Source of the DNA: Alisma plantago-aquatica | Taxonomy: Eukaryota; Streptophyta; Magnoliopsida; Alismatales; Alismataceae | Length of the DNA: 64,000 nt | Reading direction: 5' to 3' | Assembly: GCA_963693085.1 (NCBI GenBank) | Contig: OY856409.1 | Span: 1,537,479,072 to 1,537,543,071 of the forward strand | Part shown: positions 1-10,708 of the stretch, one piece after another | Position numbering within the stretch: position 1 is the first letter of the stretch | Layout of the letters: each line of letters begins with the position of its first letter | Notes under the pieces: model-generated | The model's database searches: none | Told to the model about the DNA's origin: nothing | The model's input: the letters and a program-made list of their open reading frames with translations, nothing else | Position numbers and translations under genes: made by a program

Positions 1-899
1 ATTTGGTTTATATATACATATACATATCCAATCACCACAATACATAGTACATATCATATACATGCTATATCCCACAGAAAACATGCACAAACGATAAAAA
101 GCGATGATTATGGCCATCCTAATGTGATTCCTCGAGCCAAGAGGAATCACGGTCATCTAGGTCTACATCACATGCAACCTGTACAAGATGAACTCTGTGC
201 CTTGCCATCCGAGTTGATCAATTCATCACATGAATGATCTATACTCTCCAGCCGATCGTCTGGGTGCCACCAGCCAATCGGTTGGCTCCTCCAACCGATC
301 GGTTCGCCTGGTCGTCGTGCATCTCGTCATGTCCGCCACCCGCTCATCTCGCTCCTCAAACCGGTCATCAACCGATCGATTCACTCCTTGAACCGACCGT
401 CTAGAAGGTCAACCGATCGGTTCACTCCTTGAACCGACCGTCTGAGCAGTCGTCTTGATGTCTGCCGGTCTTTGACATAACATGAAATAAAATCCTATTC
501 TATTTATTACATTGCTTTAAAAAGGAAAACCCCAAGTTACATTCGGGGGGAGCAAAGGTAGGAAAGAATCTCGAGTTATTTCGAGTTACATCAGGAATAA
601 GAGAGGGAAGATCGGTGCGCAGACCGAGATGCAAGCAACCACACAACCAATCACAGATAGGGGTTTATAGGCCATAATCACGCTACACACATCCACCACA
701 AAACTCGTTTAAGGGCAACGCATATCGAGTGCATTAATAATACATATCATATATGTAATTAGGGATTTGTGGATTTAGGACTGGACATGCATAAAGCCGA
801 TATTATTCGCATCGCATGCAATAAATAAAGGCGACAAACCAAAATCGATCATATCGATATTCCTAAAATATAGAGCAGTTGACGTGGGTCTGATACCAC
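1..899 (-). other. Untranslated leader of Copia-2 element, copy 1
   Basis: This stretch lies between the primer binding site and the off-window gag of a minus-strand Copia element. It matches 61980-62817, the same region of the second Copia-2 copy, block by block (for example the ACATATCATATACATGCTAT segment near each left end). Positions about 240-450 hold several CCGATCGGTT-type short palindromes like those in the LTR of the same element. No credible coding region is visible. The rest of this element lies left of the window. Confidence 0.7.
885..898 (-). promoter_or_regulatory. Primer binding site (initiator Met tRNA), Copia-2 copy 1
   Basis: Read on the minus strand this is TGGTATCAGACCCA. 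It resembles the common plant primer site TGGTATCAGAGC and sits one base from the LTR edge. It sets the orientation of the element as minus and marks the adjoining block as the 5' LTR. Confidence 0.75.
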
Positions 900-3080
900 T
901 TTTGGGTTTTAGGGGAGACAGAGAAGGCAGCGGAAACAAAAAAAATTTCTCCCCCAACCCATACCGAGGAAACGCGTCAACGTCTATATAATAGGAAAGG
1001 ATGGTTTGCGGAATCATACCTTGTCCCGAGGCTTGCTCGACGACAATACCTCACGCAATGTGCGGTCTTCAACTCCGGACTTCGACGGTGTCTGTGCAGC
1101 TCCTGGTTGCACCGGGACTGACAACTCCTACTTGAACCGGACTGTCGGATGATAGTTGTCCTCCTAAGCGGCAGTGTCCTCCCGCCTCTGAAGTAGTCCA
1201 CACGGACCACCTGGAACTCCACACTCCTTGTCCCACAAGGAAGTGGAAGGAGTCGCACCCTCCTGTTGACGTACTAGTCACCAACACACTCTCCTGCCTC
1301 CTGTTGCAACTGCAGTTGTCCTTCCCTTGCTGCACCTCCCTTTTGCGGGAAGCACTTGCTCGGGCTCTCTCACGGTTACCAAAACCAGAGAGAACGACAA
1401 CTTGCAGAGCAACTGGTTGCACTGAGCTGTACTGTGAGAAGCCCCCATATACTCCTATATATAGGAGGGTCATGGGACAAGGTTCTCCATCCCGGGCAAT
1501 GCAGGACTAAAAGCAGGAGTAGAAGGGTTCGGGATTTTCCACAAAAAGCAACCACCTCGCAACCTGAACCGATCGTTTGGGACCCTTGAACCGATCGGTT
1601 CACTCATGAACCTGTCAGTTGGGGTTCCAGGTTGGTTCCCGATTGACTTTCCTTGTTTCTTTCCCAATTGGTATCGAATACCAATATTATTCCCAATCGA
1701 ATTGGGCAATTTGAAACGAAAGGAAAATTCTCACCAATCCTACTTTCCCAAGTTGCTCGATTGCACCAATTGAACCGATCGGTTCAACACTTGAACCGGT
1801 CATTTCACTCTGTGCATGAGCCGATCGGTTCAACAATTGAGCCGACCGGTTCAGCAACCTCAGCCGACCGGTTCATCACATGAACCGACCGGTTGGGAGT
1901 GCAGGTTGTGCAGAATCAGTCAAATGCGATTTCAATCAATCCGATACTCCAATCAATGCGTCCAACACCTTGAACCATACGATATTGAGCCATCGACTGA
2001 TTGAGTGTTTAATTGAACTACTAAACTCCTTTAGTAATCAATCTAAACATTGCTTGTGGACAAAACTCCTCTTCCAGGTTAAATCCTATGTGTGTGACCC
2101 TGCAGGTCCATTTCACGTTGGCCGTGAAAGTCCATAACACTTATGACTTCACAAGCAAATAGAGGTGCCTAGTCACACATCAGTGCTACCCAAGTGAAAG
2201 TAGAAAGTTGGAGAACAACTTTCATCCTACAATCCGTGAATGGTGTTACAGTGAATGTATAATTCCTTTGTCACTGATATCCCAAATGAACTCGAGGCAT
2301 GGAACAGTCATCCTGTCAACGTTCATTCACTTTCTTGATCTCAGAGTAGACTGGAAGAGATATGTATGACATCAGTATCACATACTGATTCACACATGCG
2401 TGGACGCCTTTCTCAATCCTACTCATCAAGTGGCCATGGATATCATACTCCCTCAGGAGGGACAAATCCCATATCTATCACTCACCCCTCAAAAGCCCTA
2501 TGTGTCAAAGCCACCCAATCATCACCTTTATAACAACCCATGTTTCAGGACTGCATTTGATGATGTCAAAGTGTGCCCAACGACATGTGTTGAGTGCAGT
2601 GATTTCAGGTCTAAGAATCACACTCATCACCATCACTGTGAGTACTGACTGTGACTACCATCTCATGGTTCCATGTGTCAAACTCATGGTGGGTCTGTCC
2701 GGTACACTTGTTCTCTAACAAGTACCTATGTGTTTGGTTTGATATCTCTATATCATAATTAATGAGATTCTGTCATCAACCAACACCACAATCTAGTCTT
2801 ATGTGTCATTGCTATCTATCTACCTTCCACAATGACATCCGACTAGGGACATAACAAGAATGTACAAACTCTTAACATCTGTATGATCTCATCGTTCAGG
2901 TCATGAACCTGAAGGCATACGCCATTGAGTACTGTCATTCTCTAGACATTCAATCTGTTCTATCACTATCTCATATGACTGAACCAGAATGAATTGGAAG
3001 TTTGCCTTTGATGTTTATCAAATCAATCTTATTGTATCCCACCAATCATCACATGATTGGCTCTCAGGGCATACATACCA
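900..3080 (-). mobile_element. 5' LTR of Copia-2, copy 1 (least decayed)
   Basis: The block matches the Copia-2 LTRs at 43613-45598 and 62818-64000 along its length. Its right end (plus strand) reads GGGCATACATACCA, so the minus-strand LTR starts TGG. It is about 2.18 kb. Positions 1565-1895 carry at least seven short palindromes of the AACCGATCGGTTC or GCCGACCGGTTC type spaced at about 20-25 bases; their CpGs are better kept here than in the other two copies. Small reading frames across this block have no family resemblance. The TSD cannot be checked because the other LTR is off-window. Confidence 0.75.
1455..1463 (-). promoter_or_regulatory. LTR TATA box, Copia-2 copy 1
   Basis: The minus strand reads TATATATAG, at the same place as TATAAATAG in the other two Copia-2 LTRs (44123-44131 and 63316-63324). 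Each lies in a conserved CCTCCTATA context, so it is the likely core promoter element. Confidence 0.6.
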
Positions 3081-4404
3081 ACATGACATCATTTAAATCA
3101 GAGATAATTTTGATGTAAATAAATTGTGAAATGAAAAAGAGAATTTACACATGCTGACACATTAATCAGAGGGACTGGGGAAAAAGAGCCATTATATCAT
3201 AAATCGAATTCACACATTTGATAAATAAAGCACCAATAAAAGTACTAAACTGTCCTTGTAAAACACATCATTCAATTAGCATTGTGGGGGTCCCTGGTCA
3301 ATTGATGACCTGGTTTGTTTCACCCCCATCCATGGTGAGGGTAGCAGATTAGAGCTCTCAGGACCTCACCTTGAACAAGGATTTCCACTACTTCCCGAGA
3401 GACTGATGCGATCATCAATCTCCTCACGCCAAGCTGAAGCTAATGACTCTTGTCTATGGAGGAAAGGTCCATAGGAGCCCAAAAAGTGCCCCAACCATGG
3501 TTATAATAGGGGAGAAGGAACAGGGAGGAAAACCATCCAAAATGGACTAAAAAAATGCTAACCAAGCTTCCAAAGAGACGCACGGGAGCAAGGTGAGGTC
3601 AAATGAGGAGTCTGTGTTGCTGCAGAAGCACCAAGTGGCCAAAAATAATGCACACCAGCGAGGCTATAGAGCGGTCTATAGGATACAGTGACAGGGGTGA
3701 TCACAGGGAAAATGGATGAAGTGAAAAAGAAGAAGGGGGTCTATGGATGCTCACCCGATCGTCAATTGCATGGAAGTAGACGGTGACAACTGAGGTGAAG
3801 CTAAGGTCGTCGGATTTGCAGATCGAGCAAGGCTGGGAGTTTTGGGGAGAAGGAGGTGAAATTAACTGAGGAGAAGAGAATGTGGTCCCTCAGTACTAAA
3901 CACTACCTTATATAAGCAAGTGGGGAGTCAGATCACCCTCCACAACTTGGGGTGGTAAGGCTAGGATGATCCATATCGAGCATTTTATCAATATAGACAA
4001 CTAGACAACGAGTGATAGATGGTTTGATTCGAGGCAGAAAAATGGACCCATTACAGAAGAAACCTTATGAAATGATGTAGTAATGAGGGAGCTAAGGGTC
4101 GACGAAGGACAATCCTGCGTAATATTTCTTGACCGCAAAATGATAAGAGGTAGGTGACAAGGCTTAGAACCATCCGATCATGGGTCACTTAAATCTTGGC
4201 TGTCGAGTGGCACGTGAGGGGCAAGGCAACACGTGACAAGTGAATAAATCACATACTATATGTTTAATACATTACATTAATGATTTTGAAATCAAAAACT
4301 TAGTTACACTATATTCAAACTCAATTAATTCATTTAGAGGGTCAAATAAATTCATAATAACTCCAAATTTGGACCATAGACTAATTTTGTGGTTTAGAAT
4401 ATTC
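3081..4404 (-). mobile_element. Chromovirus-type LTR fragment (left piece of a split 3' LTR)
   Basis: The sequence matches 29155-30467, inside a complete LTR of the same family (27936-31036). The match starts right at the edge of the Copia-2 LTR and stops at the hexamer ATTCCT (4400-4405). The missing continuation begins at the same hexamer at 25395. I therefore read this as the left piece of a 3' LTR interrupted by the ~21 kb block 4405-25394. No coding potential is seen. Confidence 0.7.
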
Positions 4405-5896
4405 CTGGTGCATCTGAGCCAGAGGTGCACACACTAACCAATTAAGTTTAATTAGATGTACCCCATGGAACTCGAACACACTTGGGATCTTCCGATATTT
4501 ATAGAAACCCTAAAAAGACTCAGTCACAATACCAAATAGGTCACCCGCAGGCGCATAAGGTACTATTGTAGTAAAGATAAGAGGCAAATATAGGGGTCAA
4601 TCCTCAGGCATAGAGGGGTTACTAGAGCTAAGTTAGCATTGGCTTCGTTCCTAAAGTGGAGACTAGGGTTGAAGGCTTTAAAAGGGGTTTTGGTGTGATT
4701 ACACTAAGCAAGCAAGCAAGTAAAGGAAATATGAAAACTAGATTACCAAAAATTAGGGTATCCTATGCAAGTTAGGTCTAAGAAACTAGATTAAACAAGA
4801 AACTACATAAGATCAAGATGATCTATGCTACTCTAGCAAGGCAATTAGCAACTAAGAACTAAGTTAAACACTAAAGCAAACAAGAATCTAAGTTAACCCT
4901 AACTAGCAAAACCAAGCAACTAGCTAGAAGAAACAAAGGCAATTAAGCTAAACTAGCATTGACAAGCAAGAAGGCTAAGGTGGGCTTCAAGAAATGGATT
5001 AGGTAGGTGGGCCATTTTGGAACGTGATTTGATATTAGTTGGGTGGTGTCAACATGGAATGTAATTACCACAATTCAATCTATATTATCAAACCAAACAA
5101 CAAGGCAAGTGCTATTAGAATGTACCCTATAGTACTAGTTGGAGAACTAGGGTTAGGTGTAATTCTAGTAGGACTTGTCAAGTATAGGTTTCTAGGGTAA
5201 GTGATATGGGAAATTGAGAGACAAGGGTAGGAATGGGAGTAGAGATGAGGGGTTTTCACCTCTTGCTACTAGCCGTCTAGCCTTTAGAAAGCTCTAGGCA
5301 ATTGCACTAAACACACTTACACTAGATACTTAGATCCCACACTCATTTATAGAAGGAGGAATATGTATGTATGAACAAAGGGGGCTATCTAGCATCCACT
5401 AATTGGACCCAGGAGCCATTCCTAAGATTACTACATACACTCCAATTCCTCCTAGAAGATAAGTGTAATAAAACATCACAAAGCAAGCAATTTATGTTTA
5501 AGAGAAAAAACCACATGCTAGATAATGGGAAAAGATATAGAAGCAAAGGCAATCATCATAGAATGAAATTATGTTCATTACAAATTATTCTCCCCCAACG
5601 TGGTATCAAAGTCACATTTTTACCCCAAACAGCCCACCACTAGGGGCTTAGCTAGACATAATCAAAGAAAAGGCAAAAGAAATGAGAATAAGGGGATATG
5701 ACTCCATGGATCTCAAAGTAGTCCTCCTTCACCTCCTAGCTGCTGTGTGGCAGCCTACTTCCTCCAAGATGGATGATGGGCATGAAAATGGAGGGCGTTA
5801 TGATAGAAAACCTAGAAAACTAGGTTTCTATGGTGGAAATGAGATGGAAATGGTGGTTGGAGAGCATAAATACAAGGGGAATGCAATGAATAATCA

Positions 5897-5912
5897 AGAG
5901 AGAGAGAGAGAG
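5897..5912. repeat. (AG)8 microsatellite
   Basis: Sixteen bases of perfect AG dinucleotide repeat lie inside the unassigned repeat arm. Confidence 0.9.
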
Positions 5913-6054
5913 GAGTAGTAATGGAAGATGGGGGAGAGTAACCTTCATGCTGTAGCCGCCACCTCTCTATATATAGATGGTGGGGAAGGATTAGGGTAAG
6001 TAGCGACAAAGTAGGAAAAACAGTGGTGAAAATGGGTAGGGTTAGGTGATCACC

Positions 6055-6540
6055 ACAGCCGTATTGAGGTGCCACAACCATGGTGGGGGTTGCATGACAC
6101 GGTCGTGGGGGTGTGTAATGGCCAAGGTGGGAAGTGGAGTGGAAATGGTAAGTATATGTGGTGGCCACAACTGTGGCAAGGTTCCACGGTCGTACTGGGT
6201 AAGGGGTACAACAACTGTGTGGGGTGCCACGACCGTGTTGGAGGAGGAGGCCATGAGTTAGGCAGCTTGGAGGTCATCTTCTCTTTAGTTCACCACGAGC
6301 ATGGGGTGCGCCAAGGGTGAGGTGATTTTCAAGGGTCACAGTCATGGTGATGGCCACGACCATGGTCATTCACATGTAAAATGGACCACTTCCCTATTGA
6401 TTTTGGGAAACTTTGTGCATAATTTGCCACTGGAGAGGTGATGTCCATAGGTAAGTTGAAATGTGGTGGCCACAACCTTTTTGGGGCCCATGACCGTGGG
6501 GTCTTCAGTGACCACAACCATTTTTAGCTCCATAGTAGTG
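6055..6540. repeat. Cluster of CCACGACC / GGTCGTGG inverted motifs
   Basis: Short related motifs recur on both strands: CACGGTCGTG, TTCCACGGTCGTAC, GCCACGACCGTG, GGCCACGACCATGGTCAT, GCCCATGACCGTGGGG and others. Neighbouring copies form short inverted repeats. The right flank of the LARD (19943-19970, CCACGACCATTTTGGGCC) continues this motif, which fits the LARD having inserted into this repeat. Confidence 0.65.
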
Positions 6541-6623
6541 GTCATTCATGTGTAAATTGAGTGCATTCATTGTTGATTTTGAAGCTCTTTGTGCATAAAT
6601 TACCACAGTTGTGGTGGATGTAC

Positions 6624-7140
6624 TGATAACACCCAAATTAACGCATATTTTCTATGCATTTTATCTATAGTTTTGTGCCACTTTAGTCTTAATATGCACT
6701 CTTTTGTTCATGTTTTGTTCTTTTTATCTCGAGTTAGATAAAAGTAGTAAAATTAGCCAATAATGTAGCTAATTAGCCCATTTTTGGCTTACAGACACCT
6801 AAACTAGCCAATTTTGGGACTCTCAAGTACCGAACCTGAAAAGACAAGAATTCCAGCAGCTGGCCGATACGGCTGCCCGATACGGCCTGCCCGATACGGC
6901 TGCCTGATACGACCTGCCCGATACAGCTGCCTGACACTCCCCCTGCCCGACACGGTCTTCGAGCGACAGTCATATTGGCCCTCCTGATGCCTCAAGATCG
7001 AAGCCACTGATGAAGGACATGTGGTCCAATAAAAGCTACAACTCCCATCAACTCACTGCCTATAAATAGCAACTGCCAACCTACAAAGAAGGGGAGCCGG
7101 AGGGAGGACCCTGCAAGAGCTTGTGCCTGGACCAAGGAGC
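6624..7140 (+). mobile_element. LARD 5' LTR, left half
   Basis: Matches 18266-18788 of the 3' LTR. It contains a first array of about five GCCCGATACGG-type units at 6860-6920 and a TATA box at 7061-7069. The half ends at GGAGC, the target site of the nested Sirevirus-like element. Short minus-strand reading frames across the array (repeated SGSRIGQ-like residues) are only translations of the tandem repeat. Confidence 0.85.
7061..7069 (+). promoter_or_regulatory. TATA box, LARD 5' LTR
   Basis: TATAAATAG, conserved at 18710-18718 in the 3' LTR. In the 5' LTR it now stands about 70 bases before the nested insertion, so transcription of the LARD interior from here is probably blocked (inference). 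Confidence 0.65.
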
Positions 7141-8553
7141 TGAAAAACCACAAGAGGGGGGGGGGTGAATAGGGTTTTATAATAATTTTAATGTAATTTA
7201 ACTCAAACAACCAACCACAAGATTATTGGACAAGGGGACAAGGATTTAGATTGGTTCCAACCTTAGAAAATACTAAGGAAGTCAGTCCACTACCCGATTG
7301 CTTACCCAACCAGGATTTTGAAAGAATCAAATTTTATTACCTCGCAAGGATTTTACATAAAATTACAATTCTTTCACCAAACCCTTCGGACAGCCTTCAC
7401 CTAGAAGTAATTGCACCAACCTTGAAGCAGCCTTCTTGAAGTAACTTCAAGCTCCCCCTTGAAGTAGCCTTCCTCTTGATGTAGCTTCCCGTTGCAATAG
7501 CCTTCTTGAAGTAGTCCGAAGTCCACCTTCTCCACCGAGAAGAACCTTCTCCAATCCGCAGCCTCCAACCCTAGGAGTAGCAAGGAGAATACAAAGGATA
7601 AAAGGAACAAGAAGGAAAAAGGAAATTACACTTAACCTTTGAAGCACAAGGCTTGATTTGCCTATATCAAGCGTGTAGATCTCCTAACCAATGTGTATGG
7701 AAGTGTGATTGCTGTGGATAGGAGATACTAGACTATACGACACGAAATTAGAGCAAGGATAAAAATAGCCAATGCAAGTGTTGCTCAATTTCTCAAAATA
7801 GATTGACAATTGCAAGTGTAAGCTCAAGTGTATCACAAGTGTAGATTGGTGAGTTTAGGTGTCCTAAGGCATGTCCTATTTATAGGAATGACCTACAAGT
7901 GCTTAAGAACATTATAGACACTTTCTAGGGGGTTATAAGTTCTTAACTATCCGTTAGGTATACTTTAGTTGCTTTAGCAACGACTAGTTAATTAATTCGG
8001 CAAGTGGTGTCACAACTCATTTCGATCGAGGAATTGTCGACCGAGATACCTACTCGGTCGAAGGTTTGTCGACCGACAGGCTCTCTGGAGAAAGTGTTTG
8101 CAACGTTCATATCCAACTGCCAACTACCTTGTCAGTTGTGTCTAACGGCTACTTGGGTCTTTCTCAGTCGAGAAGTTTGTCGACCGAGAGTGTCTCGGTC
8201 GAGGATTTTGTCGACCGAGATTGACACTGTTTCAAATAAAGTGCTAAGTGTATGTATGAGTGTGCATATGTGACACTATTGAAGGGGATGACCTATCTAA
8301 GTGTAGTGATTGGCTAGGGAAGATCTAACACTTGATTTACATGATGTCTAAGTACTTGTACATTATATGTTTGTACAAGTTTTACAATTGATTACATTTC
8401 ATGAAATTACAATAATTCAAGCATATAGATTTCCCAATTCTTTGTCATCTACCTTATTCGTGCAACACTCAAGTAGCACGTTAGATCGACAAGAATGAAA
8501 TGTTTGTCATCATCGAAATAAAGGGATTATAATAATGTCCAATTTAGCCAACA
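7141..8553 (-). mobile_element. 3' LTR of the Sirevirus-like element
   Basis: The 1413-bp LTR has inverted motifs TCGGTCGA...TCGACCGA at about 8022-8082 and 8165-8222. These could fold as hairpins. The minus-strand TATAAATAG box is at 7876-7884. Close similarity to the right LTR suggests a fairly recent insertion; no percent identity was calculated. Confidence 0.85.
7876..7884 (-). promoter_or_regulatory. TATA box in Sirevirus-like LTR
   Basis: TATAAATAG on the minus strand, inside CCTATAAATAGG. The same box lies at 13186-13194 in the 5' (right) LTR, where it would drive gag transcription. Confidence 0.6.
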
Positions 8554-8830
8554 ATCTCCCCCTTTTTGAAGATGACAAACATTTCCTTAATATAAAATAA
8601 GGAAATATAAATCATATGAGTTTCATACCTGAAGTTTACCTTTTGTAGCCATTCTTGTTTTGCAAGTGGGTGCTGGCCGAGATATTATGAAACTCATTTT
8701 ATTTTGTGTGTTTAATTTTATATTATTTCTCCCCCTTTGTCATTTCAAAAAGATATCCAAGATAATCATTTAGAATGACTTTTTAATTCTCCCCCTTAAT
8801 TTTATGCTATGCTCCCCTTTAAATTTAATT
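8554..8830 (-). promoter_or_regulatory. Cluster of polypurine tracts next to the 3' LTR
   Basis: Read on the minus strand, AAAAAGGGGGAGAT abuts the LTR (8554-8567). Further G-rich tracts of the same kind stand at about 8728 (AAAGGGGGAG), 8789 (TTAAGGGGGAG) and 8811 (AAAGGGGAGC). A short series of polypurine tracts upstream of the 3' LTR is a known Sirevirus trait and supports the family call. Confidence 0.7.
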
Positions 8831-10708
8831 TCAAGGGATTAATATATAAATGTAAGCCATTTATTGTCGAATTTAGCCACAATGTATTTCTCAATCATTT
8901 GCAAAGGATGTTAAGCCTTGAAATGATATGAGTTCCTTTTAAGTTCGTGGCATTTGTGTATTGATTTCTCACCCATTTTACAAGGGATGTTAAGCCCTGA
9001 AAATGATATGAGAATCCCTTAAGCTTAGAGTTCATGAAAGGTGTCTCTAACCAAAAACACGGGATGTTAAGCCCTGATTTGTTTAGAAAATTCCATTAAT
9101 AACAAGATATCTATCACATTCATGAAATTTGTAAATTCCTTTAATTGCATAACCAAGATTAAAGATACTAAGGTCATAACAAACTTCAAATGATGTTTAT
9201 AAAGTTTTGTAAGCTTCTTAATCTTATAATCAAGATAGTTTGTGTGAGACCCCCCTTAATCTTATAGTCAAGATAATTTAAGAATTTTTTTTTTTTTGAT
9301 AATTTAAGAATTCTAAGGTCACATTAGGTTGTTAAGATTTGATTTTGACCGTTTATTAAAGTTTTTTTGTATTAAAATCATGTTTTCAATATGATGAATA
9401 TCTTTTGAATCAAAATACTAAGATTAAGTGCAGTAAAATGATGTACAAATAAGCATTTTGTCAAGCTTATTTTAGGTCGACCTTGACTACGACCATAGCG
9501 CCCCTTGGTCAAATTTAATTTCAACCAAGAGGCGAATTCTGCAGATTTCATATTTGAACATTCATTTGTGAAGTATAATTTCTGCAGGTAGATAAATAAA
9601 TAGCAATTTGAGGCACTTTGAGTGATGTCTATTATGAATGATGTCCCCTAATCTTTGCTATGGGAGCATGAATATCAAGTCCTATTTCTTCTTGTGCTCA
9701 TATTAATCATAAGATTCTTCAAGAAAAAATATATATATATCCTTGAAAGCAAGAATAATATCTCAAGTTGTTAAAGATACCAATTGAGAAATTTTGTATC
9801 TTATGTGTTATGAAATTTTGCTCTTGCAAGCATTTAAGTTCTTGTTCTAAGCAACATATCAAAAACGAATCATTTTGCTTGCCTATGTATCATCAAGAAT
9901 CATTCATGTATTACATGGGATGACATAATCCATGCACACAATAATCATTATCTATTTGTGCCATAGAGTTTTATTTTTACACAACATAGCATCATCTTTA
10001 TATGTAGAGAGCTGAATGATGAAATAGTGAAAGCATATCCATGGTGTAATGATAGAACAATAAAAGCATGAAATTCAACACATGATTTCTATATTAGATC
10101 AAGGAATACTTAGAATAGACCATGAAAGAAGTAATTTTCCTTGACTTAAATCGACATGGCTCATAATTTTCAGTTTTAACCCAAACCATTTAGAGAATAA
10201 ACCAAAATAATATCATATAAGTTTTCAATTTAAGAAAGACTTTTATAACTGATCATGCCTAAGAAACTTTTTCAAACAATAAATAAGGTTTGTTCACGAT
10301 CAGTCTTCTTATAGCATATTTGTATTATGTTTAGGAATTTTCATAATTATTTATCTTAAGTCATGATGCAAAAGATTAATATATTTTGTTTCAAGGATGG
10401 TTTCCAGAATTTATTCTTTGTTTTGCATGTAAAAACAATTATTAATAGCAATTTGATCAATTGAAAACATATTCAGTAGATTTATTGCAGACTGGAAATC
10501 AATAACCTGCTCGGTCGATGATTTCTCGACCGACTGTTCTCTCGGTCGACAGTTTCTCGACCGACAAGGTTTCTGTACTGTTTTCAGAACTGTTAATTGC
10601 TTCCAAGTAAAACAAAATTATGCAAGTAGAGCTCGTTTGTGTTGAGATATGACATTTGTATATCAAGAACCAGTTTAGGTCAAATCTCAAGTAGTTAAAT
10701 TTAAGCTT
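8831..10708 (-). other. Non-coding interior between gag and the polypurine tracts
   Basis: In the element's sense this is where pol would lie, but I see no long frame and no RT or integrase motif. The stretch is AT-rich. It has three copies of a GGGATGTTAAGCCCTGA-type motif (8904-8920, 8983-9000, 9061-9077). A tandem pair of TCGGTCGA...TCGACCGA hairpin motifs (10511-10534 and 10541-10564) also occurs, of the same type as in the LTR. Confidence 0.6.

Larger units (their letters stand above)
4405..6623 (-). other. Unassigned repeat arm, possibly reversed Athila/Tat-type LTR sequence
   Basis: No gene is recognisable. Positions 4545-4620 (CACCCGCAGGCGCATAAGG ... GGGGTCAATCCTCAGG) resemble the reverse complement of the GGTTCGATCCTC...CTTGCGGGTGG segment near the 3' end of the Athila LTR at 57350-57410. 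Around 5587-5600 CTCCCCCAACG could be a reversed polypurine tract. The stretch 5900-6540 is rich in CCACGACC/GGTCGTGG motifs. Small reading frames here lack domains. The arm ends where the LARD is inserted (TSD TGTAC at 6619-6623). Confidence 0.4.

Noticed and set aside
5603..5618. TGGTATCAAAGTCAC as a plus-strand primer binding site
   Set aside because: No LTR end with TG...CA stands next to it and the surrounding G-rich tract reads better in reverse; left unassigned.
5812..6320. His/Pro/Thr-rich overlapping ORFs on both strands
   Set aside because: Caused by the CCACGACC/GGTCGTGG motif cluster; open on both strands with simple composition.
6773..7007. Small proteins with repeated SGSRIGQ-like residues
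   Set aside because: Direct translation of the GCCCGATACGG array in the LARD LTR; the same occurs at 18407-18656.
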